Positions 49,538 to 58,272 of a stretch of DNA of 64,000 nucleotides are shown piece after piece. Source of the stretch: an uncultured Acetatifactor sp. (GTDB lineage: Bacteria; Bacillota; Clostridia; Lachnospirales; Lachnospiraceae); NCBI GenBank assembly GCA_910578815.1, contig CAJTSE010000021.1, positions 3,999 to 67,998 of the forward strand, given 5' to 3'. The position numbers were made by a program, and so were the translations under genes. The notes under the pieces are model-generated. The model was not told the DNA's origin, did no database searches, and worked only from the letters and a program-made list of their open reading frames with translations. Position 1 is the stretch's first letter, and every line of letters begins with the position of its first letter.

Positions 49538-51466
49538 TTATTCCCACTCTCTAAAATGGCCTTTATTTTCACGCTTAACCTCATAAAGCGCTTCATCCGC
49601 ATGGCTTAACAGCGCAGCCACCGAAGCATCAGGAGAATCCGTCCACTGAAATCCGGCGGAGGCGCCAATGATTCTGATCTCCGTATCCGAAAGAACGGCC
49701 GGAGTATTTTTAAGCGCCCGATAAAAGTCATCCAGACAACCGATTACCTGCTGCCTGTCCCGGCAGTCATGGATCATCATGCAAAACTCATCCCCGGAGC
49801 GCCTGGCTGTCAGGAAATGCGCTTCCGGCATGGATTGCATAACTCCGGCAAAAGTCTGCAGATAAAGATCACCTGTATTGTGGCCGAAAGTATCGTTAAT
49901 CTCCTTAAAATAATCCAAATCCAGCATAACAATGGCACAGCCCTTTCCGGGAGCCGCACTCTTCATGATTTCTGCTGCCTGCTGTTTAAAATATTCATAT
50001 TTGCACAGCCCGGTCAGTGCATCATGGGTATTTTCATACAGCATTTTCTGCTTTTCCATCATCTCCCGGCTGGCGTCGATGATGACTCCCAGACACCCCT
50101 TCTCCCCGCCGGCTCCATCGTCACTCTCGGACATATGTATGCGCACATATTTTCCTTCCCTCACAGGGTAAATGTCCTGCTCTCCTTCCACGGGCTTCTC
50201 CGTGATCTTGTGAATATACCTGTCAAACAAGTCCGCATTGCAGCAAAGAGTCTCCGCCTGGGACGCGGAAAGCTCTAACAGCGCCCTTACCCCGGAGGTA
50301 ACAAAAACATAGTTTTCCCCTCTCTTATACTCAAATGCAGCCAAGGGAATACCGCTCATATCAATAATGGCGGAAATTCTGTTCGAAACACTGACAATGC
50401 TTTTTACCATGGTATTTATGCCCCTGCTGAGCTCTTCAAATTCCCGATTCCCGCCGACAACTACCTGCACATCCAAATTTCCGTTGGTAATGGCCGTCAG
50501 GTTTTCATTAATACTATGTATCCCGTCTATCACCTTGCGTTTCACCAAGTAATTCAGCAGCAGAATCACCGCAATCTCAATGCACAGCAAACAAACAAAA
50601 ATGCTGATCACATTCACCAACAGCTTGGAAAACAGCATTTTTCGCGGAAATGCCGCGCAGATCAGAACCTCTTCATAAGGCCGGCTTGCCACATACATCA
50701 TGCCGCCATCCGCCCCTTTCACAAAATCTCCCTCTTCACAGGAAAGGAGCCGTGACAATTCATAACATTCCGCCGTAAATGCCCGGTCCATGCCTCCGGA
50801 ATGCCCCAGCATCTCTCCCGTAGCAATATCCACCACATAAAGCTCTTCTCCCGCATCGGTAGGAAACTTGGAAAAAATATATTCATAGGTATTCCTGGAT
50901 TCCGCTTCCAGCTTCCTCGTCGGTGCAAATCCCACCTGTACAATACCCTTCTGATCTCTCCTGGCCACCCCTACATACTGCCTGATCACTCCTTCCGCCG
51001 CATTGGGCTGGGGATCCTGAATCAGATAAGCGTCCTCTCCGCCCTCCAAAAGGTCCAGAAATTCGCGAGTCTGAGGGTGATTCGCCATATCAATGCCAAT
51101 ATACTGAGCAACGGAGGCGGACACAATGATACCGTTTCCGTCGATGACATGAAGCTCATCCACATTAAGCAGATCCGCTAAATACTGCAGTTCTTCCACA
51201 TCCAGATACATTTCCCGCTGCCGCTCCAGCACATAAGCTGCCGCCCTTGCCCTGGTAAGATAATCCTCGCCCAAATTCTCGTTCAGCATGGCCAGCTCTT
51301 CTTCATTGTTTTCCAGAGTATGAATCACCTGATCTATTTTTGTACGAAAGGCAGCAAGCTTTTGTCCCTCTATAGAACGAACGCTGAATAAGAAATTAAT
51401 AAAAAGAATCAGCAAAATAGCTGTTGTCACAATGGCAAGCGTATATTTTATAAATATTTTCTGCAT
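49538..51466 (-). CDS. Diguanylate cyclase with extracellular Cache-type sensor
   Basis: A 642-residue membrane protein. Helix 1 (about 8-29), an extracellular double-Cache-like domain (about 60-270; LLNVDELHVIDGNGIIVSAS), helix 2 (about 283-308), a HAMP-like linker, a PAS-like region (about 360-455) and a GGDEF domain (about 475-640). The active site reads RRSGDEF, an SGDEF variant compatible with activity; the metal Asp is in MLDLDYFKEINDTFGH. It makes c-di-GMP in response to an external ligand. No EAL domain is attached. Confidence 0.9.
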   Translation of the reverse strand: MQKIFIKYTLAIVTTAILLILFINFLFSVRSIEGQKLAAFRTKIDQVIHTLENNEEELAMLNENLGEDYLTRARAAAYVLERQREMYLDVEELQYLADLLNVDELHVIDGNGIIVSASVAQYIGIDMANHPQTREFLDLLEGGEDAYLIQDPQPNAAEGVIRQYVGVARRDQKGIVQVGFAPTRKLEAESRNTYEYIFSKFPTDAGEELYVVDIATGEMLGHSGGMDRAFTAECYELSRLLSCEEGDFVKGADGGMMYVASRPYEEVLICAAFPRKMLFSKLLVNVISIFVCLLCIEIAVILLLNYLVKRKVIDGIHSINENLTAITNGNLDVQVVVGGNREFEELSRGINTMVKSIVSVSNRISAIIDMSGIPLAAFEYKRGENYVFVTSGVRALLELSASQAETLCCNADLFDRYIHKITEKPVEGEQDIYPVREGKYVRIHMSESDDGAGGEKGCLGVIIDASREMMEKQKMLYENTHDALTGLCKYEYFKQQAAEIMKSAAPGKGCAIVMLDLDYFKEINDTFGHNTGDLYLQTFAGVMQSMPEAHFLTARRSGDEFCMMIHDCRDRQQVIGCLDDFYRALKNTPAVLSDTEIRIIGASAGFQWTDSPDASVAALLSHADEALYEVKRENKGHFREWE

Positions 51467-51567
51467 GGAAAATCACCTTTCACTTAATCTGACTATAAAA
51501 CGATTCCTCTATTATAATTATACCGCTTTTTTATGGCTCCGCTCTTCTTTTTCTCCGCAAAAATGAG

Positions 51568-52857
51568 CTAAAATTTCGCAAATAATATAATTCCAAAACT
51601 TTCGCTTTCCCATTTGCAGTCAATGCTGCCCCCGATTTTTTCTGCAAAAGCAGACACGCTCTGCATGCCAATGCCATGCCCCTTACCACGCGTACTCATG
51701 GGGAGACCGGTGTATCCGTTAAACCGAATTCCACCGTCGCACGGATTTTCAATATGAAGAAGCAGGTGATCCGCCGCACAATGTATTTTACCTTCCACAC
51801 AACGCCTTTCCGTATCGTATTCTTTCACACAATTAAGTGCATTTTCCAGCAAATTAGCAACAACAGATGCAAATTCATACTCATTCACAGGAATCTCTTT
51901 GGATATGACCGCATCCAGATGAACCTCAGCCTCCAGAGAACGGGCTCTCTCCATGACCTGCATCAGCACCGTATTGATGATCAAATTATCACAGTATCTG
52001 GCAGGCTTATTGTCATTTGTCACCTCTTCAATATAGCCGATTACATTTTTGATCTCGTCATATTCCTCCTGCTCCAGCAGAGAAAGTATCATCCCGGAAT
52101 AATGCCGCACGTCATGACGCAGGATTTTCAGATTACGCTCGGAGCGCTCCAAAAGGTTGTACTGGTTTTCCAGTCCCTTCATATATGACTTAAACAGTAC
52201 GTTTTTCCAGTAAATATCTGTCCGCTTCGATTCACTATCCACATATCGCAGCACCACCGCATAAGACACAAACATGGTCAGGATAAACAGCACCACGCCC
52301 GGAATATTGTCCGGGATTTCATAAAGGGTATGAGGAAAAAAAGCCAAAAAAGAAAAACCGCAATAAAAAAAGACGGGAATCAGACATAATCCCCACCATT
52401 CTTTTATGTATCTTCTCTCATATGTCTGCAGCCAGGTATTCCTTAAACACACATAAAGGAAAATCAAAATCCCTGTATGTACCAGAAGGCTGCCAGCAAG
52501 AGCCAGTCCCTCACTTCCGGTGCAAATCTGCAGAACTGAGGCCATAATGCTGCCCGCTATCACATAGTTGGAAGCGCTCAGCCCCAAAAACAGAACCTTA
52601 CCGTTACGCTCTCTTGCAATAAACAGGCCTGTTGCCTGAGTCACCACGATCTGAAATACCGTCACTGCCGCATAGCAGAGCCTGCTGTCCGGAAACAGAT
52701 TCAGCTTCAGCACATCCGTAACGCATAACAACAGAAACGACGAAAGACAAATCATGGCCGCCTTTACTCTGGAAAAACGATGGACAATAAAAAGGTAAAT
52801 GAATATCAGTAAAAAGCCATGGCTGATCAGATAGTAAACATTTCTAAAATACTCCAT
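51568..52857 (-). CDS. GHKL-type sensor histidine kinase (AgrC-like)
   Basis: A 429-residue kinase with six or seven membrane helices in the first 200 residues, then a dimerisation helix with the phosphorylated His in ILRHDVRHYSGM and a GHKL ATPase: NLLENALNCV (N box) and STRGKGHGIGMQSVSAFAEKIGG (G box). This is the architecture of AgrC/VirS-like quorum or peptide sensors. The regulator gene lies 9 bases upstream. No AgrB/AgrD peptide genes are found nearby, so the signal is unknown. Confidence 0.9.
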   Translation of the reverse strand: MEYFRNVYYLISHGFLLIFIYLFIVHRFSRVKAAMICLSSFLLLCVTDVLKLNLFPDSRLCYAAVTVFQIVVTQATGLFIARERNGKVLFLGLSASNYVIAGSIMASVLQICTGSEGLALAGSLLVHTGILIFLYVCLRNTWLQTYERRYIKEWWGLCLIPVFFYCGFSFLAFFPHTLYEIPDNIPGVVLFILTMFVSYAVVLRYVDSESKRTDIYWKNVLFKSYMKGLENQYNLLERSERNLKILRHDVRHYSGMILSLLEQEEYDEIKNVIGYIEEVTNDNKPARYCDNLIINTVLMQVMERARSLEAEVHLDAVISKEIPVNEYEFASVVANLLENALNCVKEYDTERRCVEGKIHCAADHLLLHIENPCDGGIRFNGYTGLPMSTRGKGHGIGMQSVSAFAEKIGGSIDCKWESESFGIILFAKF

Positions 52858-52866
52858 CCCCGCTCC

Positions 52867-53601
52867 TTAACCGTATCTCTCCAGCGCATAAGAAAGATAT
52901 TCTCTTTTCACATCCGCCATTCGAGATTTACTTACAGGAACCGCTCTGCCGCTCTTCATCACAACGCTTCTCTGCCCCAGCTTCCACACATATTTCATAT
53001 GAATCACAAAGGATTTGTGAACCTGCACAAAGCTGTTGTCGTTCACCAGGCTCCGAACCTCATCCTCAAAGGATTTTCTGATAAAAATGCTTCGGATATG
53101 CCTGCCGTCTGCCAGGTGGACCGTCAAAGCTCTGGATGAGCTCTCAACATATTCAATTTGCGAATACGCCGCAGATTCCAGCCCATCCTTTGTCTTAACG
53201 AGAAAAAAGGCATCCTCCCTGGCTCTGATGCAGGAAAACGCATGATCCAGTGCTTCCAGGAAATCCTTTTCCTTAACCGGCTTCAGCAAATACCTGCCGG
53301 CACGTACTCCGTAAGCATCCAGTGCAAAATCGTCAGACAAGGTAATATAGATAATCTCACTGTCGCCACAGGTTTTTCTCACCTCAAGCCCTAAATCAAT
53401 TCCGTTCTTTCCCTCCATCATCATATCCAGTATATAAATGTCTGCCTGTGCGTTCTCCTGTATCTTCTGATACAGGAGAACAGCATCCAAATACTTATCC
53501 AGCTCAAAGTCCAGCCCCGGATGCTGCTCTCTGTATTTCAGAAGCAGTTCTTCTGTTTTAAGCAAGTCTTCCCTGTTGTCGTCACATATCACTATCTTCA
53601 T
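52867..53601 (-). CDS. LytTR-type response regulator (AgrA-like)
   Basis: A 244-residue regulator: receiver with DDN near the start (IVICDDNRED), phosphoacceptor Asp in YILDMMMEGKNG, Lys in LLKPVKEKDF; C-terminal LytTR DNA-binding domain (about 140-240; IEYVESSSRALTVHLADG, FVQVHKSFVIHMKYV). It partners with the GHKL kinase just downstream. ATG at 53601 has GAGGGA upstream; the upstream extension is rejected. Confidence 0.92.
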   Translation of the reverse strand: MKIVICDDNREDLLKTEELLLKYREQHPGLDFELDKYLDAVLLYQKIQENAQADIYILDMMMEGKNGIDLGLEVRKTCGDSEIIYITLSDDFALDAYGVRAGRYLLKPVKEKDFLEALDHAFSCIRAREDAFFLVKTKDGLESAAYSQIEYVESSSRALTVHLADGRHIRSIFIRKSFEDEVRSLVNDNSFVQVHKSFVIHMKYVWKLGQRSVVMKSGRAVPVSKSRMADVKREYLSYALERYG

Positions 53602-53669
53602 GCTTCCCTCGGCAGGCCAAGTCAATCCGGTTTCAATACATACGTTATTCTATAGCATATTGCTAAAGG

Positions 53670-55016
53670 CTACCACTCTTTCTTAAGCTCCATATTCCAA
53701 TTCGTGGCAAAAGGACCGCCTGCCTGGGATTCCATGCTGCTTACCAGTTGTGCCCGCTCTGCAGCGCTGCTTCCTGCATCCTCCAGGGACTCTTCGGCCC
53801 AATAGGAATAACCATAGAGGTAGCTTTTGTTAAAATCTTCCCAGGAATCAAAAAGCTCCTGCGCCTTCAGGGCTGCCTCCAGCATCTTATCCATCGCTTC
53901 CTCATAGGTGCAGTAACCGCCTGCATAGCCAAATCCCATGATGGTTCCCACACGGCTTAAATCCCAGGCAGCAATGGCTCCGTCCCCGTATGCGGACCAG
54001 GCGTCGTAAGCCGCCAGCAGGCTGATACAGGTTTCTTCCTCTAAGTTTTGCTCCTTCAGCCCTGCTTCAAAGGCATCACGGTCCGTCTCTCCGGTGCCGT
54101 TATATTCATTCAGAAGCGCCAGAGCGTCCGGGTTATGAAGACCTCTTATCAACTCATCTGCCATCTTAAGCAGATCTTCGGTATTTTCTATACCCCAGCT
54201 GTCAGACAGACTCTGCCGGGCCTGTGAAGCCAACATCTCCAGCTGGCTCTCGTCAGCCCCCAGGTCCACCATTGTCTTATAGGTCTCCCTTAAGTTTGCC
54301 CCGTTCACGGAATCCAGCACCGCCGTCATCCCGTTAATAAAGTCACCGGTCCCCCGTTCGCCCAGTCCTCCCAGAACTTCCAGAACAGCGATCTGTCTGG
54401 CCTCTTCCACATCATCATCATTTCCAATGATAATCAGGGAAAAATAGCAGTCTTCCGACTCTGCATAATATCCGTATGCCTGTCCCCTGCTCATTCCGCT
54501 TTTTGCCACGCCTGCCCTGGCAATACTGTTTACGGCGCCTGCGGCAAGAGGTGCGTCCGTTTCTTCCCAGCTTACCGTTAAACCGGTCCCGTCCAAAAGC
54601 ATATTCGTTATATGGTCCGCATAATCCTCCAGGCTGTCCATGCTGCCCGTATATCCAGGAACCGCTGCCTTTGAACTTCCCAGAGAAACGGCGGTAAAGC
54701 CTGTGCGCGCAGTTCCGGCATCCAGATTCATCATGGTGGAGCCTGCCTGCAGCTGCATATCTTCCTGGGTCATCCCCTCAAACAAAACTACCTTGTAAAC
54801 ACCATCTACGGAAACATACTCCGCCGAAGCCGGAAGGTCTTCCGGTTCTATAGATTCTTCCTGGGAAGACTCCCTGGTCTCTTCTTCCGAGGTGCTGCCC
54901 GGCGTTCTGTCCTCCATGCTGACGGAATCCCTGTCCTCCGGCTCCTTTGTATCTCCACAGGCTGTCATCAACACCCCCATGGCCGCCGCCAGCAATAATA
55001 CTTTACATTTTTTCAT
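53670..55016 (-). CDS. Lipoprotein with DUF1266-like C-terminal domain
   Basis: A 448-residue secreted protein. A signal peptide ending in the lipobox LMTAC (Cys at about residue 20) is followed by an acidic Ser/Glu linker (about 22-62). Residues 63-225 have no family I know. The C-terminal 200 residues (GIENTEDLLKMADELIRG through WDLSRVGTIMGFGYAGGYCTYEEAMDKM and SWEDFNKSYLYGYSYWAEES) follow the DUF1266 pattern, found in proteins of unknown role. AAAGGAAGG precedes the ATG. Possibly co-transcribed with the small membrane protein 54 bases upstream. Confidence 0.75.
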   Translation of the reverse strand: MKKCKVLLLAAAMGVLMTACGDTKEPEDRDSVSMEDRTPGSTSEEETRESSQEESIEPEDLPASAEYVSVDGVYKVVLFEGMTQEDMQLQAGSTMMNLDAGTARTGFTAVSLGSSKAAVPGYTGSMDSLEDYADHITNMLLDGTGLTVSWEETDAPLAAGAVNSIARAGVAKSGMSRGQAYGYYAESEDCYFSLIIIGNDDDVEEARQIAVLEVLGGLGERGTGDFINGMTAVLDSVNGANLRETYKTMVDLGADESQLEMLASQARQSLSDSWGIENTEDLLKMADELIRGLHNPDALALLNEYNGTGETDRDAFEAGLKEQNLEEETCISLLAAYDAWSAYGDGAIAAWDLSRVGTIMGFGYAGGYCTYEEAMDKMLEAALKAQELFDSWEDFNKSYLYGYSYWAEESLEDAGSSAAERAQLVSSMESQAGGPFATNWNMELKKEW

Positions 55017-55070
55017 AAAAATGCCCTTCCTTTTACTCTTTTTCGCTTATTTATTTTTTGCCGCTTTTAC

Positions 55071-55268
55071 CTAAAACTCTATTCTCTGAAGCAAAATTAA
55101 TGCAATCAGCCCAAAGACTGCTAATGCCCCGCCGTAAATCCTTACGGTCAGGATACCCTTCTTTGTCTCCGTAAGAGACTTCTTACCCATTTTCTTCGGT
55201 GCAATGATCATTAATATTCCCATTACTATGACGACCACCATCACTCCATTGGTTATAAGCCTGTACAT
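55071..55268 (-). CDS. Small two-helix membrane protein, unknown function
   Basis: A 65-residue protein with two hydrophobic helices (about 7-24 and 42-60) separated by a basic loop (PKKMGKKSLTETKKG). I do not recognise the family. AAGGAGAGG stands 5 bases before the ATG, and a strong promoter lies 225 bases upstream, so it is probably real and the first gene of a transcript with the lipoprotein. Confidence 0.7.
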   Translation of the reverse strand: MYRLITNGVMVVVIVMGILMIIAPKKMGKKSLTETKKGILTVRIYGGALAVFGLIALILLQRIEF

Positions 55269-55491
55269 TTTTCCTCTCCTTCCGCATCGTCACTGTTTAT
55301 TTTAAGCCAAACTCCGGCAGAATGCAGGGCGGCGGCCGCTCCGTACCGCAAGTGCCCCCCCCAAATCATAAAACAGCTTTTCTATGTACATACCCCGCTT
55401 ATCCTCCCGACAGCATTCATCCTTTGAAAATATATCCGAATTCTTCGCTCGACACAACAACAATCCGGCAAGCGTTGCAGTACATACTATT

Positions 55492-55519
55492 ATTATACAT
55501 AAACCTGCCTATGAGTCAA
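55492..55519 (-). promoter_or_regulatory. Promoter upstream of the small membrane protein
   Basis: TTGACT and an extended TGTATAAT with a 16-base spacer on the minus strand. It belongs to the core genome and places the left limit of the mobile element to the right of 55520. The leader 55269-55485 has a run of eight C near 55355 but no gene. Confidence 0.8.
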
Positions 55520-55610
55520 CCAAAATCAGCCATAAGCCTGCCGGCCATAGCAGTTCAGGCACCCCACAATCAAGTGGCAGGCGAAAATCAGCCGTCGTTC
55601 TCAGTGCAGA

Positions 55611-55802
55611 TTGTCTGAACGCAAATGTTCACAAAAGGGTAGGCGCGCTTTTTGCGCCGTAGGGGAAGTGTAGCGTCCCCTTTTGGCTGCCGCAAGGCAG
55701 ACAACGCCCTCCGCAGGGCGCAGAGCCGAAGCGGAGCGGAGAACCATGCAAGTGAAACTTGCCCCTTGGAAGATAAATCGCTACCTAAAGGTAAACAATA
55801 TT
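55611..55802. repeat. Hairpin-rich repeat, copy R1
   Basis: A run of compact hairpins: TGAAC/GTTCA, GGCGC/GCGCC, GGGGA/TCCCC, CTGCC-GCAA-GGCAG, GCCCT/AGGGC, GCAAGT-GAA-ACTTGC. A second copy (R2, 58048-58178) keeps the order while some stems differ in sequence but still pair. The last 24 bases (55779-55802) are a direct repeat of 58694-58717, the edge of the beta-lactamase terminator. Read on either strand it contains ORFs, but the structure is better conserved than the reading frame. Function unknown. Confidence 0.7.
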
Positions 55803-55854
55803 CAGTTTTCATATCAATTTCTGTCTTGATTTTCCCCGACAAACCAGCTTGTTT

Positions 55855-56373
55855 TTATGGGTTTTGATTTAGCCCAGAGGTGATAGTGTCGTTAATATGC
55901 TTTTGTATCTGTTCGGGCGTTTCATCAAAATCATATTTTATCCACTGATAGATGATTCCGAAGTATCCATAAATAACAAAGGACATAAGATACGAGGCTT
56001 GCTTATCGTATGTTTCCCCCGAAGGTATCAAATCCTCAAGCGCACGCATAATGACAGAAATAAGATTATTGTGATAGAGCATTGCAAACAGACGCCTATT
56101 ATCATATATGAATTCTGTTAAATCAGCTTTCTTTCCCTGCTCATCGCTTTCGTGCTTATTAGAATACTGCTCCCATTCATATTTTATCTTGAAAAGAAGC
56201 ATTTCTTCTTTACTGTTTTTGTTGTCAAAGTATCTGTAAAAAGTGGTTCTGCCGATGTCCGCTTCCTTGCAAATCGAGTTTACATTGATTGTATCAAAGT
56301 CTTGAGTTTTCATCAGTTTGATAAGTGCGTCTGCAAGACATAGTTTCATAAATGCTGTTTGATTTTTCTTCAT
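55855..56373 (-). CDS. TetR family transcriptional repressor
   Basis: A 172-residue regulator. N-terminal helix-turn-helix FDTINVNSICKEADIGRTTFYRYFDNK (about residues 23-49), then a helical ligand-binding domain with aromatic residues (YLMSFVIYGYFGIIYQWIKY). It probably represses the divergently oriented alpha/beta hydrolase gene and itself from operators in the 190-base gap. ATG at 56373 (MKKNQTAFMK) is the family-like start; an in-frame ATG at 56424 is possible but has no ribosome site. Confidence 0.9.
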   Translation of the reverse strand: MKKNQTAFMKLCLADALIKLMKTQDFDTINVNSICKEADIGRTTFYRYFDNKNSKEEMLLFKIKYEWEQYSNKHESDEQGKKADLTEFIYDNRRLFAMLYHNNLISVIMRALEDLIPSGETYDKQASYLMSFVIYGYFGIIYQWIKYDFDETPEQIQKHINDTITSGLNQNP

Positions 56374-56439
56374 AAAGGAACAAAAACCCCCTTTTTGTAC
56401 CGCATAGCGTGATGAAAGTATCATTTTTACTGATTCGCA

Positions 56440-56468
56440 TTGACACGCAATGCAGCCGTCATTAAAAT
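56440..56468 (+). promoter_or_regulatory. Promoter of the alpha/beta hydrolase gene
   Basis: TTGACA and TAAAAT with a 17-base spacer, about 100 bases before the ATG. Confidence 0.75.
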
Positions 56469-56471
56469 ATG

Positions 56472-56512
56472 ACTTGATTGAAACAAGTGTTTTATTTTAT
56501 GACATTTGTTCC
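56472..56512. promoter_or_regulatory. Candidate TetR operator
   Basis: Two overlapping inverted repeats follow the hydrolase promoter: ACTTG-7-CAAGT (56472-56488) and an 11-base imperfect one, GAAACAAGTGT against ACATTTGTTCC (56480-56512, 9 of 11 paired). Position between the divergent genes fits a TetR operator; binding is inferred. Confidence 0.5.
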
Positions 56513-56565
56513 GTAATTAATATATTGAAAACAGATTATTCTGTCAAGCGGAAGGAGATTTATTT

Positions 56566-57534
56566 ATGAAAAAAGTCTTGAAAATAGTGGGGCTTGTGAT
56601 TTTAGTGATTATCATTTTAATCGTCCTTGTAGTGGGCTTCCTGATGATTAAAAACTACATTGATTCTCAAAAACCTTGGTTGGAGAATGATTACTACACG
56701 CAGTTCCAGTCTGATTCGGAATTAGAGAAAAAGTATGCAGGGCTTGGAGATTATGAAGTATCCAACGAGAAAGTTAAATCCGAGGATAAGACGATAGGAA
56801 ATATCCGTATTTGGTATCCATCTGAAATGAAGAATAGTAAAGATAATTATCCAATGGTAGTTGTTGTAAACGGCAGCAATACAGCGGCATTGAACTATGA
56901 AGCTTATTTTGAAAGGCTTTCTTCGTGGGGATTTATTGTTGTTGGTAATGATGACAGACAGTCGGGAATAGGAATATCAACCTTACAAACTTTGCATTAT
57001 ATGCTGGAGCAAAATCAAAATTCCGACAGCTTATTTTATGAAAAAATTGATACCCAAAATATTGGGATTGCTGGATATTCACAAGGCGGTGCGGGTGCGA
57101 TTAGAGCGGTAACTGAATGTGAGAACGGCAGTCTTTATAAAACAATTTTTACGGGTAGTGCAGCTCATTCCTACCTTGCACAGATGTGGGGAGGATATGA
57201 CGCTTCTAAAGTGTCAATTCCGTGGTTTATGACCGCTGCTACCGGAAATTCTGATGATACCGGTGCAACGGACGCAACGAAAGAGTGGCTTGGTGTTGCT
57301 CCGCTCTCATCTCTGGTCGAGAATTACAATGCTATGTCGGACAATGTATTTAAGCTTCGTGCAAGGGTTGTCGGTGCAGAACATGAGGAAATGCAGATGA
57401 AGACCGACGGATATATGACGGCGTGGATGCTGTATCAGTTACAGGGAGATGAAGAAGCTGGTAAAGCACTTATAGGCGAAAATGCAGAAATTCTAAACAA
57501 TGCCAACTGGCAGGATATTGAAAAAAACAAGTAA
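56566..57534 (+). CDS. Alpha/beta hydrolase, membrane-anchored or secreted
   Basis: A 322-residue protein with an N-terminal hydrophobic helix (about 7-29), so it faces outside. The nucleophile elbow is GYSQGG (about residue 172-177), preceded by YPMVVVVNGSNTAALNY (oxyanion strand) and WGFIVVGNDD; the late histidine is probably in VGAEHEEMQ. The layout resembles the chlorophyllase/cutinase-like dienelactone hydrolase group. Likely an esterase acting on a compound sensed by the divergent TetR protein; the substrate is unknown. GGAAGGAG lies before the ATG. Confidence 0.85.
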   Translation: MKKVLKIVGLVILVIIILIVLVVGFLMIKNYIDSQKPWLENDYYTQFQSDSELEKKYAGLGDYEVSNEKVKSEDKTIGNIRIWYPSEMKNSKDNYPMVVVVNGSNTAALNYEAYFERLSSWGFIVVGNDDRQSGIGISTLQTLHYMLEQNQNSDSLFYEKIDTQNIGIAGYSQGGAGAIRAVTECENGSLYKTIFTGSAAHSYLAQMWGGYDASKVSIPWFMTAATGNSDDTGATDATKEWLGVAPLSSLVENYNAMSDNVFKLRARVVGAEHEEMQMKTDGYMTAWMLYQLQGDEEAGKALIGENAEILNNANWQDIEKNK

Positions 57535-57544
57535 GGAATAGAAT

Positions 57545-57715
57545 ATGCAAACCGAATGGATAATCTGCCCCATCTGCGGCAGGAAAACACACAATAAAAT
57601 ACGGGAAGATACCGTTTTGAAAAACTATCCTCTATATTGTCCAAAATGTAAGCAGGAAACACTGATAGACGCAAAGGATTTGCAGATAACCGTCATCCAA
57701 AAGCAGGAACACTAA
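57545..57715 (+). CDS. Cysteine-rich KTR-type small protein
   Basis: A 56-residue zinc-ribbon-like protein: CPICGRKTHNKIREDT followed by YCPKCKQETLIDAKDL, two CxxC pairs with the KT(R/H) signature. Such proteins occur repeatedly as companions of cargo genes on Firmicutes mobile elements, notably beside tetracycline-resistance genes; no tet gene is present here. It starts 10 bases after the hydrolase stop with AAGGA upstream, so the two share a transcript that ends at the terminator at 57729. Confidence 0.85.
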   Translation: MQTEWIICPICGRKTHNKIREDTVLKNYPLYCPKCKQETLIDAKDLQITVIQKQEH

Positions 57716-57728
57716 TCAAACTATGTAA

Positions 57729-57765
57729 GCCGCCGATTATGGGTAACACCATAGCGGCGGTTTTT
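57729..57765 (+). terminator. Terminator of the hydrolase-KTR transcript
   Basis: Arms GCCGCCGATTATGG and CCATAGCGGCGG (one mismatch/bulge) followed by T5. Confidence 0.85.
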
Positions 57766-58047
57766 CTGTGCCTATCGGCTGTCTCTGTCAAAGGATTTCT
57801 TTCTGTGCGGCTGCTGTCTGCCCTGCTCCTGTTGCTAGGTCTGCCCGTCAAACTCGCTGACAAGAACACTCCTGCTGATATAGGACGCTTTCTCAACTGC
57901 CGACTGCCCCTTGCTCCGCTTGACTATGGAGAAACGTGTGCTTGCCTGTTTCGTGACATTACCCATACGCAACACCTACATTCTGCCGATAGGGTAGTGG
58001 GGCGCACTCATAGACTTTGTGGGCAGATAAAAGCCGCACTTTGGCTT
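57766..58047. other. Gene-poor stretch of the mobile element
   Basis: About 280 bases with no gene I can support. Near its right end AAAAGCC/GGCTTTT (58029-58049) forms a 7-bp hairpin just before R2. An ORF across 57739-58071 lacks a ribosome site and homology. Confidence 0.4.
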
Positions 58048-58178
58048 TTGTCTGAACGCAAAGTTCACTAAAGGGTAGCAAGCGCAGCTTGCGAAGGGGA
58101 ATTGTCGTTTCCCCTTTTGGCTGCCGCAAGGCAGACAACGCCCTCCGCAGGAGTCCATGCAAGTGAAACTTGCCCCTC
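58048..58178. repeat. Hairpin-rich repeat, copy R2
   Basis: Same order of hairpins as R1. The block CCCCTTTTGGCTGCCGCAAG and its continuation through CCCTCCGCAGG are identical in both copies. The second stem is GCAAGC/GCTTGC here against GGCGC/GCGCC in R1, and the third is GGGGAA/TTCCCC, so pairing is kept while bases change. The GCCCT/AGGGC stem of R1 is disrupted here. It sits between the cargo and the DUF3847 gene, where a relaxase gene would be expected. Confidence 0.7.
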
Positions 58179-58183
58179 GGAGA

Positions 58184-58235
58184 GCGCACATACCACCTCT
58201 GGTGGTATATCTGTGCGCACCCTGTAAACAGGGTG
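58184..58235. other. Two strong hairpins next to R2, possible transfer origin
   Basis: 58184-58218 folds into a 14-bp stem (GCGCACA, then TACCACC, loop TCT, complement) with a 4-base bulge; 58218-58235 forms a perfect 7-bp stem CACCCTG/CAGGGTG with loop TAAA. Paired inverted repeats beside a mobilization gene (DUF3847) are typical of oriT regions; this is inference without a nick-site match. Confidence 0.45.
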
Positions 58236-58272
58236 AATACGTTACCTCGGCTTTCCAGTGTCCTCGCCTTTG

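Noticed and set aside
55588..55842. 84-codon ORF on the minus strand through R1, similar to one through R2 (57959-58276)
   Set aside because: The similarity follows the hairpins rather than codon positions, stem changes alter residues freely, and the R1 ORF has no good start. Treated as structured repeats.
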